Assembly: GCF_007795095.1 (NCBI RefSeq)
Contig: NZ_CP042218.1
Span: forward strand, 372,001 to 436,000
Direction: 5' to 3'
Source: Luteimonas granuli
Lineage (GTDB): Bacteria > Pseudomonadota > Gammaproteobacteria > Xanthomonadales > Xanthomonadaceae
Length of the DNA stretch: 64,000 nt
The translations under genes were made by a program, and so were the position numbers. The notes beneath the pieces are model-generated. The model was not told the origin of the DNA. It did not search any database and saw nothing but the letters and a program-made list of their open reading frames with translations. Of the stretch, positions 39,659 through 49,986 are shown in pieces (position 1 is the stretch's first letter; each line of letters opens with the position of its first letter).

Positions 39659-39774
39659 GCCCGTCCCGCGTACAGGGGGTGTGCGGACAGCCGGCCATGG
39701 ATGGCCGGCGGCCGGCCGATGGGAGCAGGACGCGGAGACGGCCGGGGAGCACACCCCCTGTGCGCGGGACGGGC
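39659..39774 (-). repeat. 116-bp hairpin element, copy B (inverted relative to A)
   Basis: Terminal inverted repeats of 26 bp (39659-39684 and 39749-39774) match at 25 of 26 positions. The core ACAGGGGGTGTGC is perfect. The interior carries GGCCATGGATGGCC and TGGGAGCAGGACG, the reverse complement of the copy A interior. Copies A and B face each other across about 130 bp. Confidence 0.75.
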
Positions 39775-39870
39775 GGCGCGGACCCCAACGAAGCGGCTTC
39801 AAGGCGTCAGTGCACCAAGAGGAACAGCGCTCCAAATGCACGCCATCGCCCCCGGAGTCTGGAGAAGAAC

Positions 39871-39899
39871 AAAAAAAACCCCGCCGAAGCGGGGTTTTT
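39871..39899. terminator. Bidirectional Rho-independent terminator
   Basis: A perfect 8-bp stem (AACCCCGC, loop CGAA, GCGGGGTT at 39877-39896) is preceded by an A-run and followed by TTT. It serves suhB on the plus strand and the secD-secF unit on the minus strand. Confidence 0.85.
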
Positions 39900-39913
39900 C
39901 CGTATCCGCCAGC

Positions 39914-40878
39914 TCAGGGCCTGCGGGCGAGTTCGGCGTCGTCGCGGGCTCTCGGCAGCAGGTCCTGCTTGGTGACCTTGAGGAAGCCCATGGTCAGCAA
40001 CGGGCAGGCCACGAAGATCGAAGACAGAGTGCCGATCACGATGCCGGCCATCATCGACAGCGACATGCCCTCCAGCGAGCCCCCCCGTAGAGGAACAGCG
40101 CCAGCACGGTCAGGAAGGCCACCACCGAGGTGATGATGGTGCGCGACAGGGTCTGGTTGATCGAGGCGTTGAGCACCTCCATCGGCGGCGCGCGCATGCT
40201 GCGGAAGTTCTCGCGGACACGATCGAAGACCACGATGGTGTCGTTGATCGAGAAGCCCATCACCGACAGCAGGCCGGCAAGTACGGTCAGGTCGAACTCC
40301 TGGCCGCTGATCGCGAACCAGCCGGCCACGATCAGCACATCGTTGAGCGTGGTGACGATTGCCGCGACCGCGAACTTCCATTCGAAGCGGAAGCCGATGT
40401 AGATCAGGAAGCCCACGACCACGAACAGGACCGCGTACAGGCCGTTCCAGGCCAGGTCGCGGCCGACCTGCGGGCCGACGAAGGCGCTGCTCTGGATGGT
40501 GGCGGCGTTGCCCTCCAGGGATGCCGCCGCCAGCACTTCCGCCGCGGTGCGCGCGGTGGCGTCGGCGCTGGTCTCGCCGTCGCGCGGCTGCAGCCGCACC
40601 AGCAGGTCGCTGCCGCTGCCGAAGGTCTGGACCTGGGCGCCGGGATAGCCGGCGTCGGCCAGGCGTTCGCGCACACCGTCGACGTCGGCCGGCTGCTCGA
40701 AACGCAGCTCGACCACAGTGCCGCCAGTGAAGTCCAGCGCGTAGTTGAAGCCCTTTCCGGCGATCGCGACGAGGGTGGCGACGGTCAGCAGCGCGAACAC
40801 CGCCACCGAAACCCAGCGCAGGCGCATGAAGTCGATGTTCGGCGTCGCCGGGATCAGGCGCAGGGGAAAGATGTTCAT
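39914..40878 (-). pseudogene. secF: Protein-export membrane protein SecF, reading frame interrupted
   Basis: SecF pairs with SecD to drive proton-powered late protein translocation. The frame from 40878 encodes MNIFPLRLIP..., the periplasmic domain and transmembrane helices through SFINDTIVVFDRVREN-type motifs (FSINDTIVVFDRVRENF). It then runs off after FLYGG into an unrelated tail, stopping at 40051. The normal C-terminus (SLEGMSLSMMAGIVIGTLSSIF...LARRP) is intact in another frame down to 39914. The break is at a run of seven Gs on the coding strand (40080-40086), one base short. A sequencing or assembly error or slippage is more likely than true loss, since secF is normally needed. Confidence 0.85.
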
Positions 40879-40894
40879 GTGTCGTGTGCCCGCG

Positions 40895-42760
40895 TCAGAT
40901 GGCCAGGGTCTTGAGCTTGCGCTTGCCGCCGTAGACCAGGGTGGCGATGCCGCGCGAGACGGTCACCGCGGTGAACACCGAAGTCATGATGCCGATCACC
41001 ATGGTCACCGCGAAGCCCTTCAAGGGGCCGGTGCCGAAGGCGAACAGCGCGATGCCGGCCAGCAGCGCGGTCATGTTGGAGTCGAAGATCGTGCCCGAGG
41101 CCTTGTCGTAGCCGTTGGCGATCGCCCCCCGTGCCGGCATGCCATCGCGCAGCTCCTCGCGGATGCGTTCGTTGATCAGCACGTTGGCGTCCACCGACAT
41201 GCCGATCGACAATGCGAGGCCCGCGAAGCCCGGCAGCGACATGGTGGCGCCGAACAGGCTCATGATCGCGACCACCATCAGCAGGTTGAGCAGCAGCGCC
41301 ATGCAGGTGAACAGGCCGAACATGCGGTAGTAGATGCCGAAGAACATCAGGGTGAACACGAAGGCATAGAGCACCGCCGTGGTGCCACGCTCGACGTTCT
41401 CCTTGCCGAGGCTCGGTCCCACGATGCGCTCCTCGATGAAATCCATCGGCGCGGCCAGCGAACCCGAACGCAGCAGGCGTGCCAGGCCGTCGGCCTCGGA
41501 CTTCTCCAAGCCGGTGGTCTGGAAGTTCTTTCCGAACACGCCGTTGATGTTGGCGACCGAGATCACCTCTTCCTTGATCCGGAAGCTGCGGACTTCCTCG
41601 CCCGCGGCGTTGGTGGTGACCTGCGGGATGCGCTCGATGTAGACCACGGCCATCGGCTTGCCGACGCTGACCGAAGTGAAGTCGAACATGCGCTGGCCGC
41701 CGACGTTGTTGAGCGTCACGCTGACCGCGGGCATGCCGTTCTCGTCGAGCGTGGACTGTGCGGCCACCATCTGCTCGCCCGAGGCGATCACCCGCTTGGA
41801 GAGCAGCACCGGGATCGGGCGGCCGTCGATGCCCGTGCGGCGCTGGTAGTACACGCGCGCCTCCGGCGGGACGTTGCCGGTGGCCGCCGCGTCATAGGGA
41901 TCGCCGTCCACCACCGCGCGGTATTCCAGGGTGGCGGTGGCGCCGATCATGCGCTTGGCCTCGGCGGTGTCCTGGACGCCGGGGAGCTGCACCACCACGC
42001 GGTCGCTGCCCTGCCGGGTGATCACCGGTTCGCCGACGCCGACCTCGTCCACGCGGTTGCGCAGGGTGTTGATGTTCTGCTCGATGGCGTCCGCGGAGAT
42101 CTGGTTGAGTTCGGCCTCGGGCACGCGGATGGTGATGCGGCTGCCCACGGCCTCGCGCAGCAGGGTCGGCTGGGCGACGGCCAGCAGCGACATCGCGCGG
42201 TCGGCGTCGGCCGCGTCGGCCAGCTGGGCCACGGTGGTGCCCACGGCGTTGCGCTCCACCGAGTCGTAGCGGATGCGGTTGTCGCGAAGCACCTGGCGGA
42301 CTTCGTCGGCGTAGGCGTCCAGACGCTTGTCGAGCGCCGCCTTCTGGTCGACCTGGAGCACGAAATGCACGCCGCCCTGCAGGTCGAGGCCGAGCAGCAT
42401 GGGCTTCGCCCCGAACCAGGACAGCCAGTCGGGCACGGTGGATGCGAGGTTGAGCGCGACCACGTAGTCCTCGCCCAGCGCCGGGCGCAGCGCGTCGGCG
42501 GCCCGGGTCTGGTCGTCGAGGTCGAGCAGGCGGACCATGCGCTCGCCGTCCTCGGAGGTGTCGATGGCCTTCGGGGTGACGCCGGCCTCGGCCAGCGCCG
42601 CTTCGATCCTGCCGTCGAGCTCCACGCCGGTGGCGGCGCCACGATTGGCGGTGATCTGCACCGAGGGGTCCTGTGGATAGATGTTGGGCAGCGCGTACAG
42701 CGCGCTCAACAGCACCACGATCAGGATGACGACGTACTTCCAGCGGGGAAATTCGAGCAT
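40895..42760 (-). CDS. secD: Protein translocase subunit SecD
   Basis: 621-aa inner-membrane protein with one N-terminal helix (about 7-25), a large periplasmic region containing GLDLQGGVHFVLQVD, and five C-terminal helices with GLALSIGMSVDANVLINERIREE, the proton-path signature. With SecF it pulls substrates out of SecYEG on the periplasmic side. Order yajC-secD-secF is the usual one; secF starts 16 bp later. Confidence 0.96.
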   Translation of the reverse strand: MLEFPRWKYVVILIVVLLSALYALPNIYPQDPSVQITANRGAATGVELDGRIEAALAEAGVTPKAIDTSEDGERMVRLLDLDDQTRAADALRPALGEDYVVALNLASTVPDWLSWFGAKPMLLGLDLQGGVHFVLQVDQKAALDKRLDAYADEVRQVLRDNRIRYDSVERNAVGTTVAQLADAADADRAMSLLAVAQPTLLREAVGSRITIRVPEAELNQISADAIEQNINTLRNRVDEVGVGEPVITRQGSDRVVVQLPGVQDTAEAKRMIGATATLEYRAVVDGDPYDAAATGNVPPEARVYYQRRTGIDGRPIPVLLSKRVIASGEQMVAAQSTLDENGMPAVSVTLNNVGGQRMFDFTSVSVGKPMAVVYIERIPQVTTNAAGEEVRSFRIKEEVISVANINGVFGKNFQTTGLEKSEADGLARLLRSGSLAAPMDFIEERIVGPSLGKENVERGTTAVLYAFVFTLMFFGIYYRMFGLFTCMALLLNLLMVVAIMSLFGATMSLPGFAGLALSIGMSVDANVLINERIREELRDGMPARGAIANGYDKASGTIFDSNMTALLAGIALFAFGTGPLKGFAVTMVIGIMTSVFTAVTVSRGIATLVYGGKRKLKTLAI

Positions 42761-42863
42761 GGTCGGTTCTTGCGCGAGGTCGTCCCGCGGGCGGGAGTGA
42801 CAGGTTCGGAGGCGGCGCGGCGACCCGCCGGCGCGAACGCCGGTGGTGCGCGGGCAGCCGGCG

Positions 42864-43202
42864 TCAGGCGTTCTTCAGGGAGCCCTTGGGCAGCACGTTC
42901 CCCACCGCGTTCTTCTGCACCCGGATCTCGACGTTGTCCGCGATCTCGACGGTGACGAAGCTGTCTCCCACGCGGCGCACGACGCCGGCGATGCCGCCGC
43001 TGGTGATGACCTCGTCGCCGACGGCCAGCTTCTCGACCATGGCGCGATGGTCCTTGGCGCGCTTCATCTGCGGGCGGATCATCAGGAAATACATGATCAG
43101 CAGCAGGATCACGGGGAAGGCGAGCGTGGACAGCATGCTCGGGGCCTGCGGGGCGGCGGCCTGGGCGTAGGCGGGAGCGATGAGGAGGTCGAGCAGGCTC
43201 AT
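42864..43202 (-). CDS. yajC: Preprotein translocase subunit YajC
   Basis: 112-aa single-span membrane protein associated with SecDF. A hydrophobic segment (about 24-44, ending IMYFLMIRPQMKR) is followed by the soluble part with GDEVITSGGIAGVVRRV and VEIADNVEIRVQK. It lies between tgt and secD as in many proteobacteria. Confidence 0.95.
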   Translation of the reverse strand: MSLLDLLIAPAYAQAAAPQAPSMLSTLAFPVILLLIMYFLMIRPQMKRAKDHRAMVEKLAVGDEVITSGGIAGVVRRVGDSFVTVEIADNVEIRVQKNAVGNVLPKGSLKNA

Positions 43203-43269
43203 TGACGGTCGTCCGGTGCGGAAATCAGCGGAACATTATGCCACGGCCCTGCAAGGGCCGGGATCCGGG

Positions 43270-43299
43270 CCGCAGGAGCGGCTGCAGCCGCTCCTGCGG
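43270..43299. repeat. Perfect 30-bp REP-like palindrome
   Basis: CCGCAGGAGCGGCTG is followed at once by its exact reverse complement. It lies in the 110-bp gap between tgt and yajC and resembles REP sequences of the GTAGGAGCGGC type. It could form a hairpin in the tgt-yajC transcript. Confidence 0.65.
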
Positions 43300-43312
43300 G
43301 AATCCGCACGGG

Positions 43313-45469
<2,157 letters not shown>

Positions 45470-45473
<4 letters not shown>

Positions 45474-47215
45474 GCCATCTTCTCCCGTCCATAGCGCACG
45501 CCGGTGCGCGCCAGCAGCACCACCGGCAGCAGGCCGACGGCGACGATCAGCATCGCCGCCACCGCGCCTTCCTCATAGGTCCCGCGCGATGCCTCGGCAT
45601 ACAGCCAGGTCGCGAGGGTCTCGAAATTCAGCGGCCGCAGCAGCAGGGTCGCCGGCAGTTCCTTCATCGCGTCCACGAACACCAGCAGCGCGGCCGCGGC
45701 CAGCGCCGGCCGCAGCAGCGGGAGATGCACCCGTCGCAGCGCCGCGCCCGGCGCGTGACCCAGGCTGGACGCGGCCTGGTCGAGGCTCGGCGGGATGCGC
45801 GCGAGGCCGGCCTCGATGCCGCCGGCGGCGATGGCCAGGAAGCGCGCCGCATAGGCCAGCACCAGTGCGGCCGCCGAACCCATCAACAGCATCCGGGGCT
45901 CGAACCCGAAGCCGCGGAGCAGCGCGTTGCCGCCGTGGTCGAACCAGGCCAGCGGCAACAGCACGCCGATGGCCAGCACCGTGCCCGGCACCGCATAGCC
46001 GAGGCTGCCGGCGCGCAGGGCCAGCAGCGCGCCGCCGGTGCGCCGGCGCCCCTGCGCCAGGCGCATCGACCATCCCAGCACCAGGCCGGCGGCGAGCGTG
46101 ACCACGGTGGCGGCCAGGGCGACGCCCACCGTGTTGCGTACGCTCGACAGCAGCTGCAGCGAAACACCGGACGAGCCGATGCGCCGCGCCGCCTCCCAAG
46201 CGAGGTAGCCGGCCGGGAGCACGAAGCCCACCAGCACCGGGAAGGCGCCCAGTGCGCATGCCAGCGCCGCCGCGCCGCCGCGCAGCCGTTGGGGACGCAT
46301 CGGCCGCGGCCGTTCGCCCACCGCATAGCGCTGTCGCCGACGCGCGTGGCGTTCCAGCGCCAGCAGCAGGACCACGATCGCCAGCATCGCCAGCGCGATC
46401 TGCGCCGCGCCCGGCAGGTCCGAGCGCGTCACCCATGTGGTGTAGACGGCCACGGTCAGCGTCTGCACGCCGAGGAACTCGGAGGCGCCGATGTCGTTGA
46501 GCACTTCCATCAGGGCCAGCGCCGTGCCGACGGCGATCGCCGGCCGCGCCAGCGGCAGGGCCACGCGCCGGAACACCTGCACCGGCGGGGTGCCCAGCGT
46601 TCGCGCCGCCTCCAGCAGCCCTGCGGCCTGGGTCATGAACATCGCGCGGGTGGTCAGATAGACGTAGGGATAGAGCACGAAGCCCAGCAGCACGATGCAG
46701 CCGGCCAGGCCGCGGATGTCGGGCAGGCGGAAGTCGCGCGGGCTGTCGTAACCCAGCAGCGCCCGCACCACGCCCTGCACCGGCCCCAGCGGGTGGAGCA
46801 GGTCGAGGTAGGCGAAGGCGACGATGTAGGTCGGCACCGCCAGCGGCAACAGCAGCGCCCAGGCCAGGATGCGCCGGCCGGGGAAGTCGTACGCCGTCAC
46901 CAGCCACGCCGCGCCGGTGCCGATCGACACCACCAGCGCGCCGACCCCGACCAGGAGCGCCAGGGTGTTGCGCGCGGCTCCGGGCAGGACGTAGCGGGCG
47001 ACATGGCTCCAGAGTCCGTCCTGCCCACCCTGCAGGGCGGTCCAGGCCAGCGAGGCCAGCGGCAGCAGCACCAGCGCCGCGATCGCCGCCGCCGCCCATT
47101 GCCACGGGCCTTCGGGCAGCAGGCGGCGCAGGCCGCGGCCGGAAGCGCCGCGGACCACCGGGTGCATCACACCCGCGGAGATTCCAGCCGCCGCCATCGG
47201 TATGCCGTCGGTCAC
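45470..47215 (-). CDS. fbpB: Ferric iron ABC transporter permease (FbpB-like, fused two-domain)
   Basis: 581-aa permease with about twelve helices, formed by two tandem permease domains. Two EAA loops for ATPase contact are visible: EAARTLGTPPVQVFRRVALPLARPA and QAASSLGHAPGAALRRVHLPLLRPA. This double layout is characteristic of FbpB/SfuB iron permeases. It starts 4 bp downstream of the fbpA stop and overlaps fbpC by 4 bp. Confidence 0.9.
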
Positions 47216-47219
47216 CGCG

Positions 47220-48308
47220 TCAGTTGTCGAAGCCGACCTTGTCGACCAGCTCGCTTGCCGTGCGGCGGTTCGCGACCACCTCGGTCAGCGGCAGCGGATC
47301 GACCTCGAGCGGACCGAAGCTCGCGACCACCGGATCGAGTTCGACGCCGGCCTTCACCGGATATTCGTAGTTGGCGCGCGCATACAGGCTCTGTGCCGCA
47401 TCGGAGACCAGGTATTCCATCAGCGCCACGGCGTTGTCGCGGTTCGGCGCGTGGCGGGCCAGGGCGGCGGCGCTGATGTTGACGTGGGTCCCGCCGCCCT
47501 CGACGTCGAAGGTGGGCCGGATGACCTTGATCGCCTCGCCCCACCGGCGCTGCTCGGATCCCGGCTCGGCGTTCTTCATCTGGCCGACGTAGTAGGCGTT
47601 GGCGATGCCGATGTCGCAGATGCCGGCGAGGATGTCGCGGGCAACGTCGCGGTCGCCGCCGGCGGCCTTGCGCGCGAGGTTGGCCTTGACGCCGCGCAGC
47701 CAGGTTTCCGTGGCTTCGACGCCATGGTGGGCCACCATCGCCGCGAACAGGCTGGTGTTGTACGGGTGCTGTCCGGAGCGGATGCAGACCCTGCCCTTCC
47801 ACTGCGGGTCGGCCAGGTCCTCATAGTGGAAGGACTCGAGGTCGAGGTCCTTGTCCGCGTACAGCACACGGTCGCGCAGCGACATCGCGAACCACTGGCC
47901 GTCGGCGCCGCGGAGGTGCGCCGGGATCGCCGCCTCCAGCACTTCGGATTTCAGCGGCCGGGTGTGCCCGGCCTCGACCAGGTCGAGCATGTTGCCGGTG
48001 TCGACCACCATCAGCACGTCCGCCACCGAACGCTCGCCCTCGGCGCCCAGGCGCTCGAGCAGGCCGTCCTTCAGCAGGACCGTATTGACCTTGATGCCCG
48101 AGCTGGCGGTGAAGGCGTCGAGCAGCGGCTGGACCAGGGCGGGCTCTCGTGTCGTGTAGAGGTTCACTTCGCCGCCGGCCGTGGGGGCAGCGGAGGAACC
48201 GCCGGAAGTCGCCGTCGGCGCCGGCGCGCTGCCGCCGCAGGCGACGAGCAGGATGCCTGCGCAGGCGGGAACGAGCATGGCGCGGATTGCGCGGAAACCG
48301 GTCTTCAC
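47220..48308 (-). CDS. fbpA: Ferric iron-binding lipoprotein (FbpA-like)
   Basis: Periplasmic Fe3+-binding protein of the extracellular solute-binding family 1. It begins with a lipoprotein signal (LLVAC then GGSAPAP), followed by EVNLYTTREPALVQPLLDAF, DVLMVVDTGNMLDLVEAG and GICDIGIANAYYVG, in which the tyrosines fit family iron ligands. GTG at 48308 is chosen because AGGAG lies 6 nt before it; the ATG two codons upstream (48314) directly abuts that AGGAG. A Fur-like box lies about 45 bp upstream. Confidence 0.9.
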   Translation of the reverse strand: MKTGFRAIRAMLVPACAGILLVACGGSAPAPTATSGGSSAAPTAGGEVNLYTTREPALVQPLLDAFTASSGIKVNTVLLKDGLLERLGAEGERSVADVLMVVDTGNMLDLVEAGHTRPLKSEVLEAAIPAHLRGADGQWFAMSLRDRVLYADKDLDLESFHYEDLADPQWKGRVCIRSGQHPYNTSLFAAMVAHHGVEATETWLRGVKANLARKAAGGDRDVARDILAGICDIGIANAYYVGQMKNAEPGSEQRRWGEAIKVIRPTFDVEGGGTHVNISAAALARHAPNRDNAVALMEYLVSDAAQSLYARANYEYPVKAGVELDPVVASFGPLEVDPLPLTEVVANRRTASELVDKVGFDN

Positions 48309-48351
48309 GGGCATCTCCTGTGGCGTTCCACGGCCGGATGGCCCTGGCTTC

Positions 48352-48370
48352 AAATGAGAATGATACTCGA
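48352..48370 (-). promoter_or_regulatory. Candidate Fur box upstream of fbpABC
   Basis: AAATGAGAATGATACTCGA closely resembles Fur sites (AATGAGAATnATTCTCATT type). The left half is near perfect and the right half partly degenerate; about 10 of 14 positions fit the 7-1-7 model TGATAATnATTATCA. It lies between the queA stop and fbpA, so it would repress fbpABC, and possibly tgt, when iron is plentiful. Confidence 0.6.
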
Positions 48371-48380
48371 CCACTTCGAC

Positions 48381-49412
48381 TCACGGATGCGCGGTCAGCA
48401 ACATCGCGTCCCCGTAGGAGAAGAACCGGTAGCGCTCGCGGACGGCGTGGGCATAGGCCGCCAGCACCCGTTCGCGCCCGGCGAAGGCCGAGACCAGCAT
48501 CAGGAGGGTGGACTCGGGCAGGTGGAAGTTGGTGAGCAGCAGGTCGGCCGACGTGATCCGGTACCCCGGCACGATGAAGATCGAGGTCTCGCCCGCGAAG
48601 GGATGCAGCTCGCCCTCGACCGTCGCCGACTCCATCGCCCGCACCACGGTGGTGCCGACCGCGACCACCCTGCCCCCGGCCGCACGCGTGCGCCGCACCT
48701 TCTGCACCAGCGCCGTGCCGACGTCGATCCATTCGCTGTGCATGCGGTGCTCGCGGACATCGTCCACGCGCATCGGCTGGAAGGTGCCGGCACCCACGTG
48801 CAGGGTCACGTGCCCGAAGTCCACCCCCCGATCGCGCAGGGCATCCAGCAGCGGCTGGTCGAAGTGCAGGCCGGCGGTCGGCGCCGCCACCGCACCGGAC
48901 GCGCGAGCGAACACGGTCTGATAGCGCTCGGCATCGTCGCTGCCAGGCTCGCGCTGGATGTAGGGCGGCAGCGGCATGCGCCCGGCCGTGGCGAGCCAGG
49001 ATTCGAGCGGACCGCCGACGTGGAAGCGCAGATGATGGAAGCTGCCGTCGCGACCGATCACTTCGGCCACGCCGCCTGCGTCGAGCTCGATCACGGAGCC
49101 GGACTTCGGCGTCTTGCTCGCACCCACCTGCGCGCGCGCCTCCTCGCCGGGAAGCAAGCGCTCGATCAGGATCTCGACCCGTCCGCCGCTGCCCCGCTTC
49201 CGCCCGAACAGTCGCGCCGGGATCACCCGGGTGTCGTTGAACACCAGCAGGTCGCCGGGATCCAGGAACCCGGGCAGGTCGCGGACGTACCGGTCATCGA
49301 GGCTGGCGCCGCCCCGCGGCACGACCAGCATGCGGCTGGCCGAGCGCTCGGCCAGCGGCGCCTGGGCGATCAGTTCCCGCGGCAGGTCGAAACTGAAATC
49401 GGACTTCTTCAA
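48381..49412 (-). CDS. queA: S-adenosylmethionine:tRNA ribosyltransferase-isomerase QueA
   Basis: 343-aa enzyme that transfers ribose from SAM to preQ1 in tRNA, forming epoxyqueuosine. Motifs are FSFDLPRELIAQAPL at the start, FNDTRVIPARLFGRK, APTAGLHFD, HVGAGTFQPMR and NFHLPESTLLMLVSAF. The length is typical. The next step's neighbour in relatives, tgt, is displaced here by the fbpABC insertion. Confidence 0.96.
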   Translation of the reverse strand: MKKSDFSFDLPRELIAQAPLAERSASRMLVVPRGGASLDDRYVRDLPGFLDPGDLLVFNDTRVIPARLFGRKRGSGGRVEILIERLLPGEEARAQVGASKTPKSGSVIELDAGGVAEVIGRDGSFHHLRFHVGGPLESWLATAGRMPLPPYIQREPGSDDAERYQTVFARASGAVAAPTAGLHFDQPLLDALRDRGVDFGHVTLHVGAGTFQPMRVDDVREHRMHSEWIDVGTALVQKVRRTRAAGGRVVAVGTTVVRAMESATVEGELHPFAGETSIFIVPGYRITSADLLLTNFHLPESTLLMLVSAFAGRERVLAAYAHAVRERYRFFSYGDAMLLTAHP

Positions 49413-49418
49413 GGAGCC

Positions 49419-49850
49419 TCAGCGCTGGAACTTGGTCGAGAGCAGCAGGGTCGAGGTGGTCCGCTCCACGCCGTCGAGCGCGCCGATGCGGTCGGTCAGC
49501 GCATCCATGTCTCCGATGGAGGGCACCACTGCCATCGCCACCAGGTCCCAGGAGCCGTTGACCGAATGCAGGGCGCGCACGCCCGGCATCTGCCGCAGGG
49601 CCTCGACCACGGCGGGCGACTGCTTCGGGAACACGGTGATCATGACCAGCGCGCGGATCCGCTCGCGCTCATGCTCGTCGTTGACGCGCACGGTGTAGCC
49701 GGCGATCACGCCGCTGCGCTCCAGTCGCTCGATCCGGCTCTGCACCGTGGTCCGCGACAGCTGCAGCCGGCGCGCGATGGACGCAGTGGGCGCCCGCGCG
49801 TCCTCGCGCAGCAGCGACAGCAGGGCTTCGTCGGCGGGGCTCAGCGTCAT
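49419..49850 (-). CDS. Lrp/AsnC family transcriptional regulator
   Basis: 143-aa regulator with an N-terminal winged HTH (DEALLSLLREDARAPTASIARRLQLSRTTVQSRIERLERSGVI) and a C-terminal RAM/AsnC ligand-binding domain (VMITVFPKQSPAVVEAL, VNGSWDLVAMAVV). It is divergent from the class III aminotransferase gene, so an amino-acid-responsive local regulator is likely. TAGAAT 7 bp before the ATG could be a -10 box, which would make the mRNA nearly leaderless; no Shine-Dalgarno is seen. Confidence 0.92.
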   Translation of the reverse strand: MTLSPADEALLSLLREDARAPTASIARRLQLSRTTVQSRIERLERSGVIAGYTVRVNDEHERERIRALVMITVFPKQSPAVVEALRQMPGVRALHSVNGSWDLVAMAVVPSIGDMDALTDRIGALDGVERTTSTLLLSTKFQR

Positions 49851-49986
49851 GCGCGGATTCTATCGTCGATCTGCCGAAATATGCAGGGTTTAAGTGCAAA
49901 TCGTACCTACCAAGCGACGAACGCCTCCCGCTACGATAGGGAATCGCCCGGGCCATCCGGCCTGCAGACGCACAGGAGCAACCGCC
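49851..49986. promoter_or_regulatory. Divergent control region, lrp-type gene and aminotransferase
   Basis: 136 bp shared by the two divergent starts. CTATCGT at 49860-49866 and its complement ACGATAG at 49933-49939 frame the region. AGGAG lies 9 nt before the aminotransferase ATG. Lrp-family proteins typically bind several sites in such regions; no consensus is strong enough to mark one site. Confidence 0.35.

Larger units (their letters stand above)
39178..39908. other. Non-coding repeat-rich block between suhB and secF
   Basis: 730 bp with no credible gene. In order it holds a half-copy of a palindromic element (about 39193-39244), an A-rich stretch, three 27-nt imperfect tandem repeats, hairpin element A, about 130 bp of unique sequence, hairpin element B and a bidirectional terminator. 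Short frames here encode only low-complexity Arg/Pro/Gly peptides created by the repeats. Confidence 0.7.

Noticed and set aside
39194-40133. Several short open frames in the suhB-secF gap considered as genes
   Set aside because: They are made of the hairpin and tandem repeats read in different frames, without ribosome binding sites or recognisable domains.
39914-40381. The C-terminal part of secF considered as an independent gene
   Set aside because: Its useful sequence is exactly the missing SecF C-terminus; the frame upstream of it is the shadow of secF itself.
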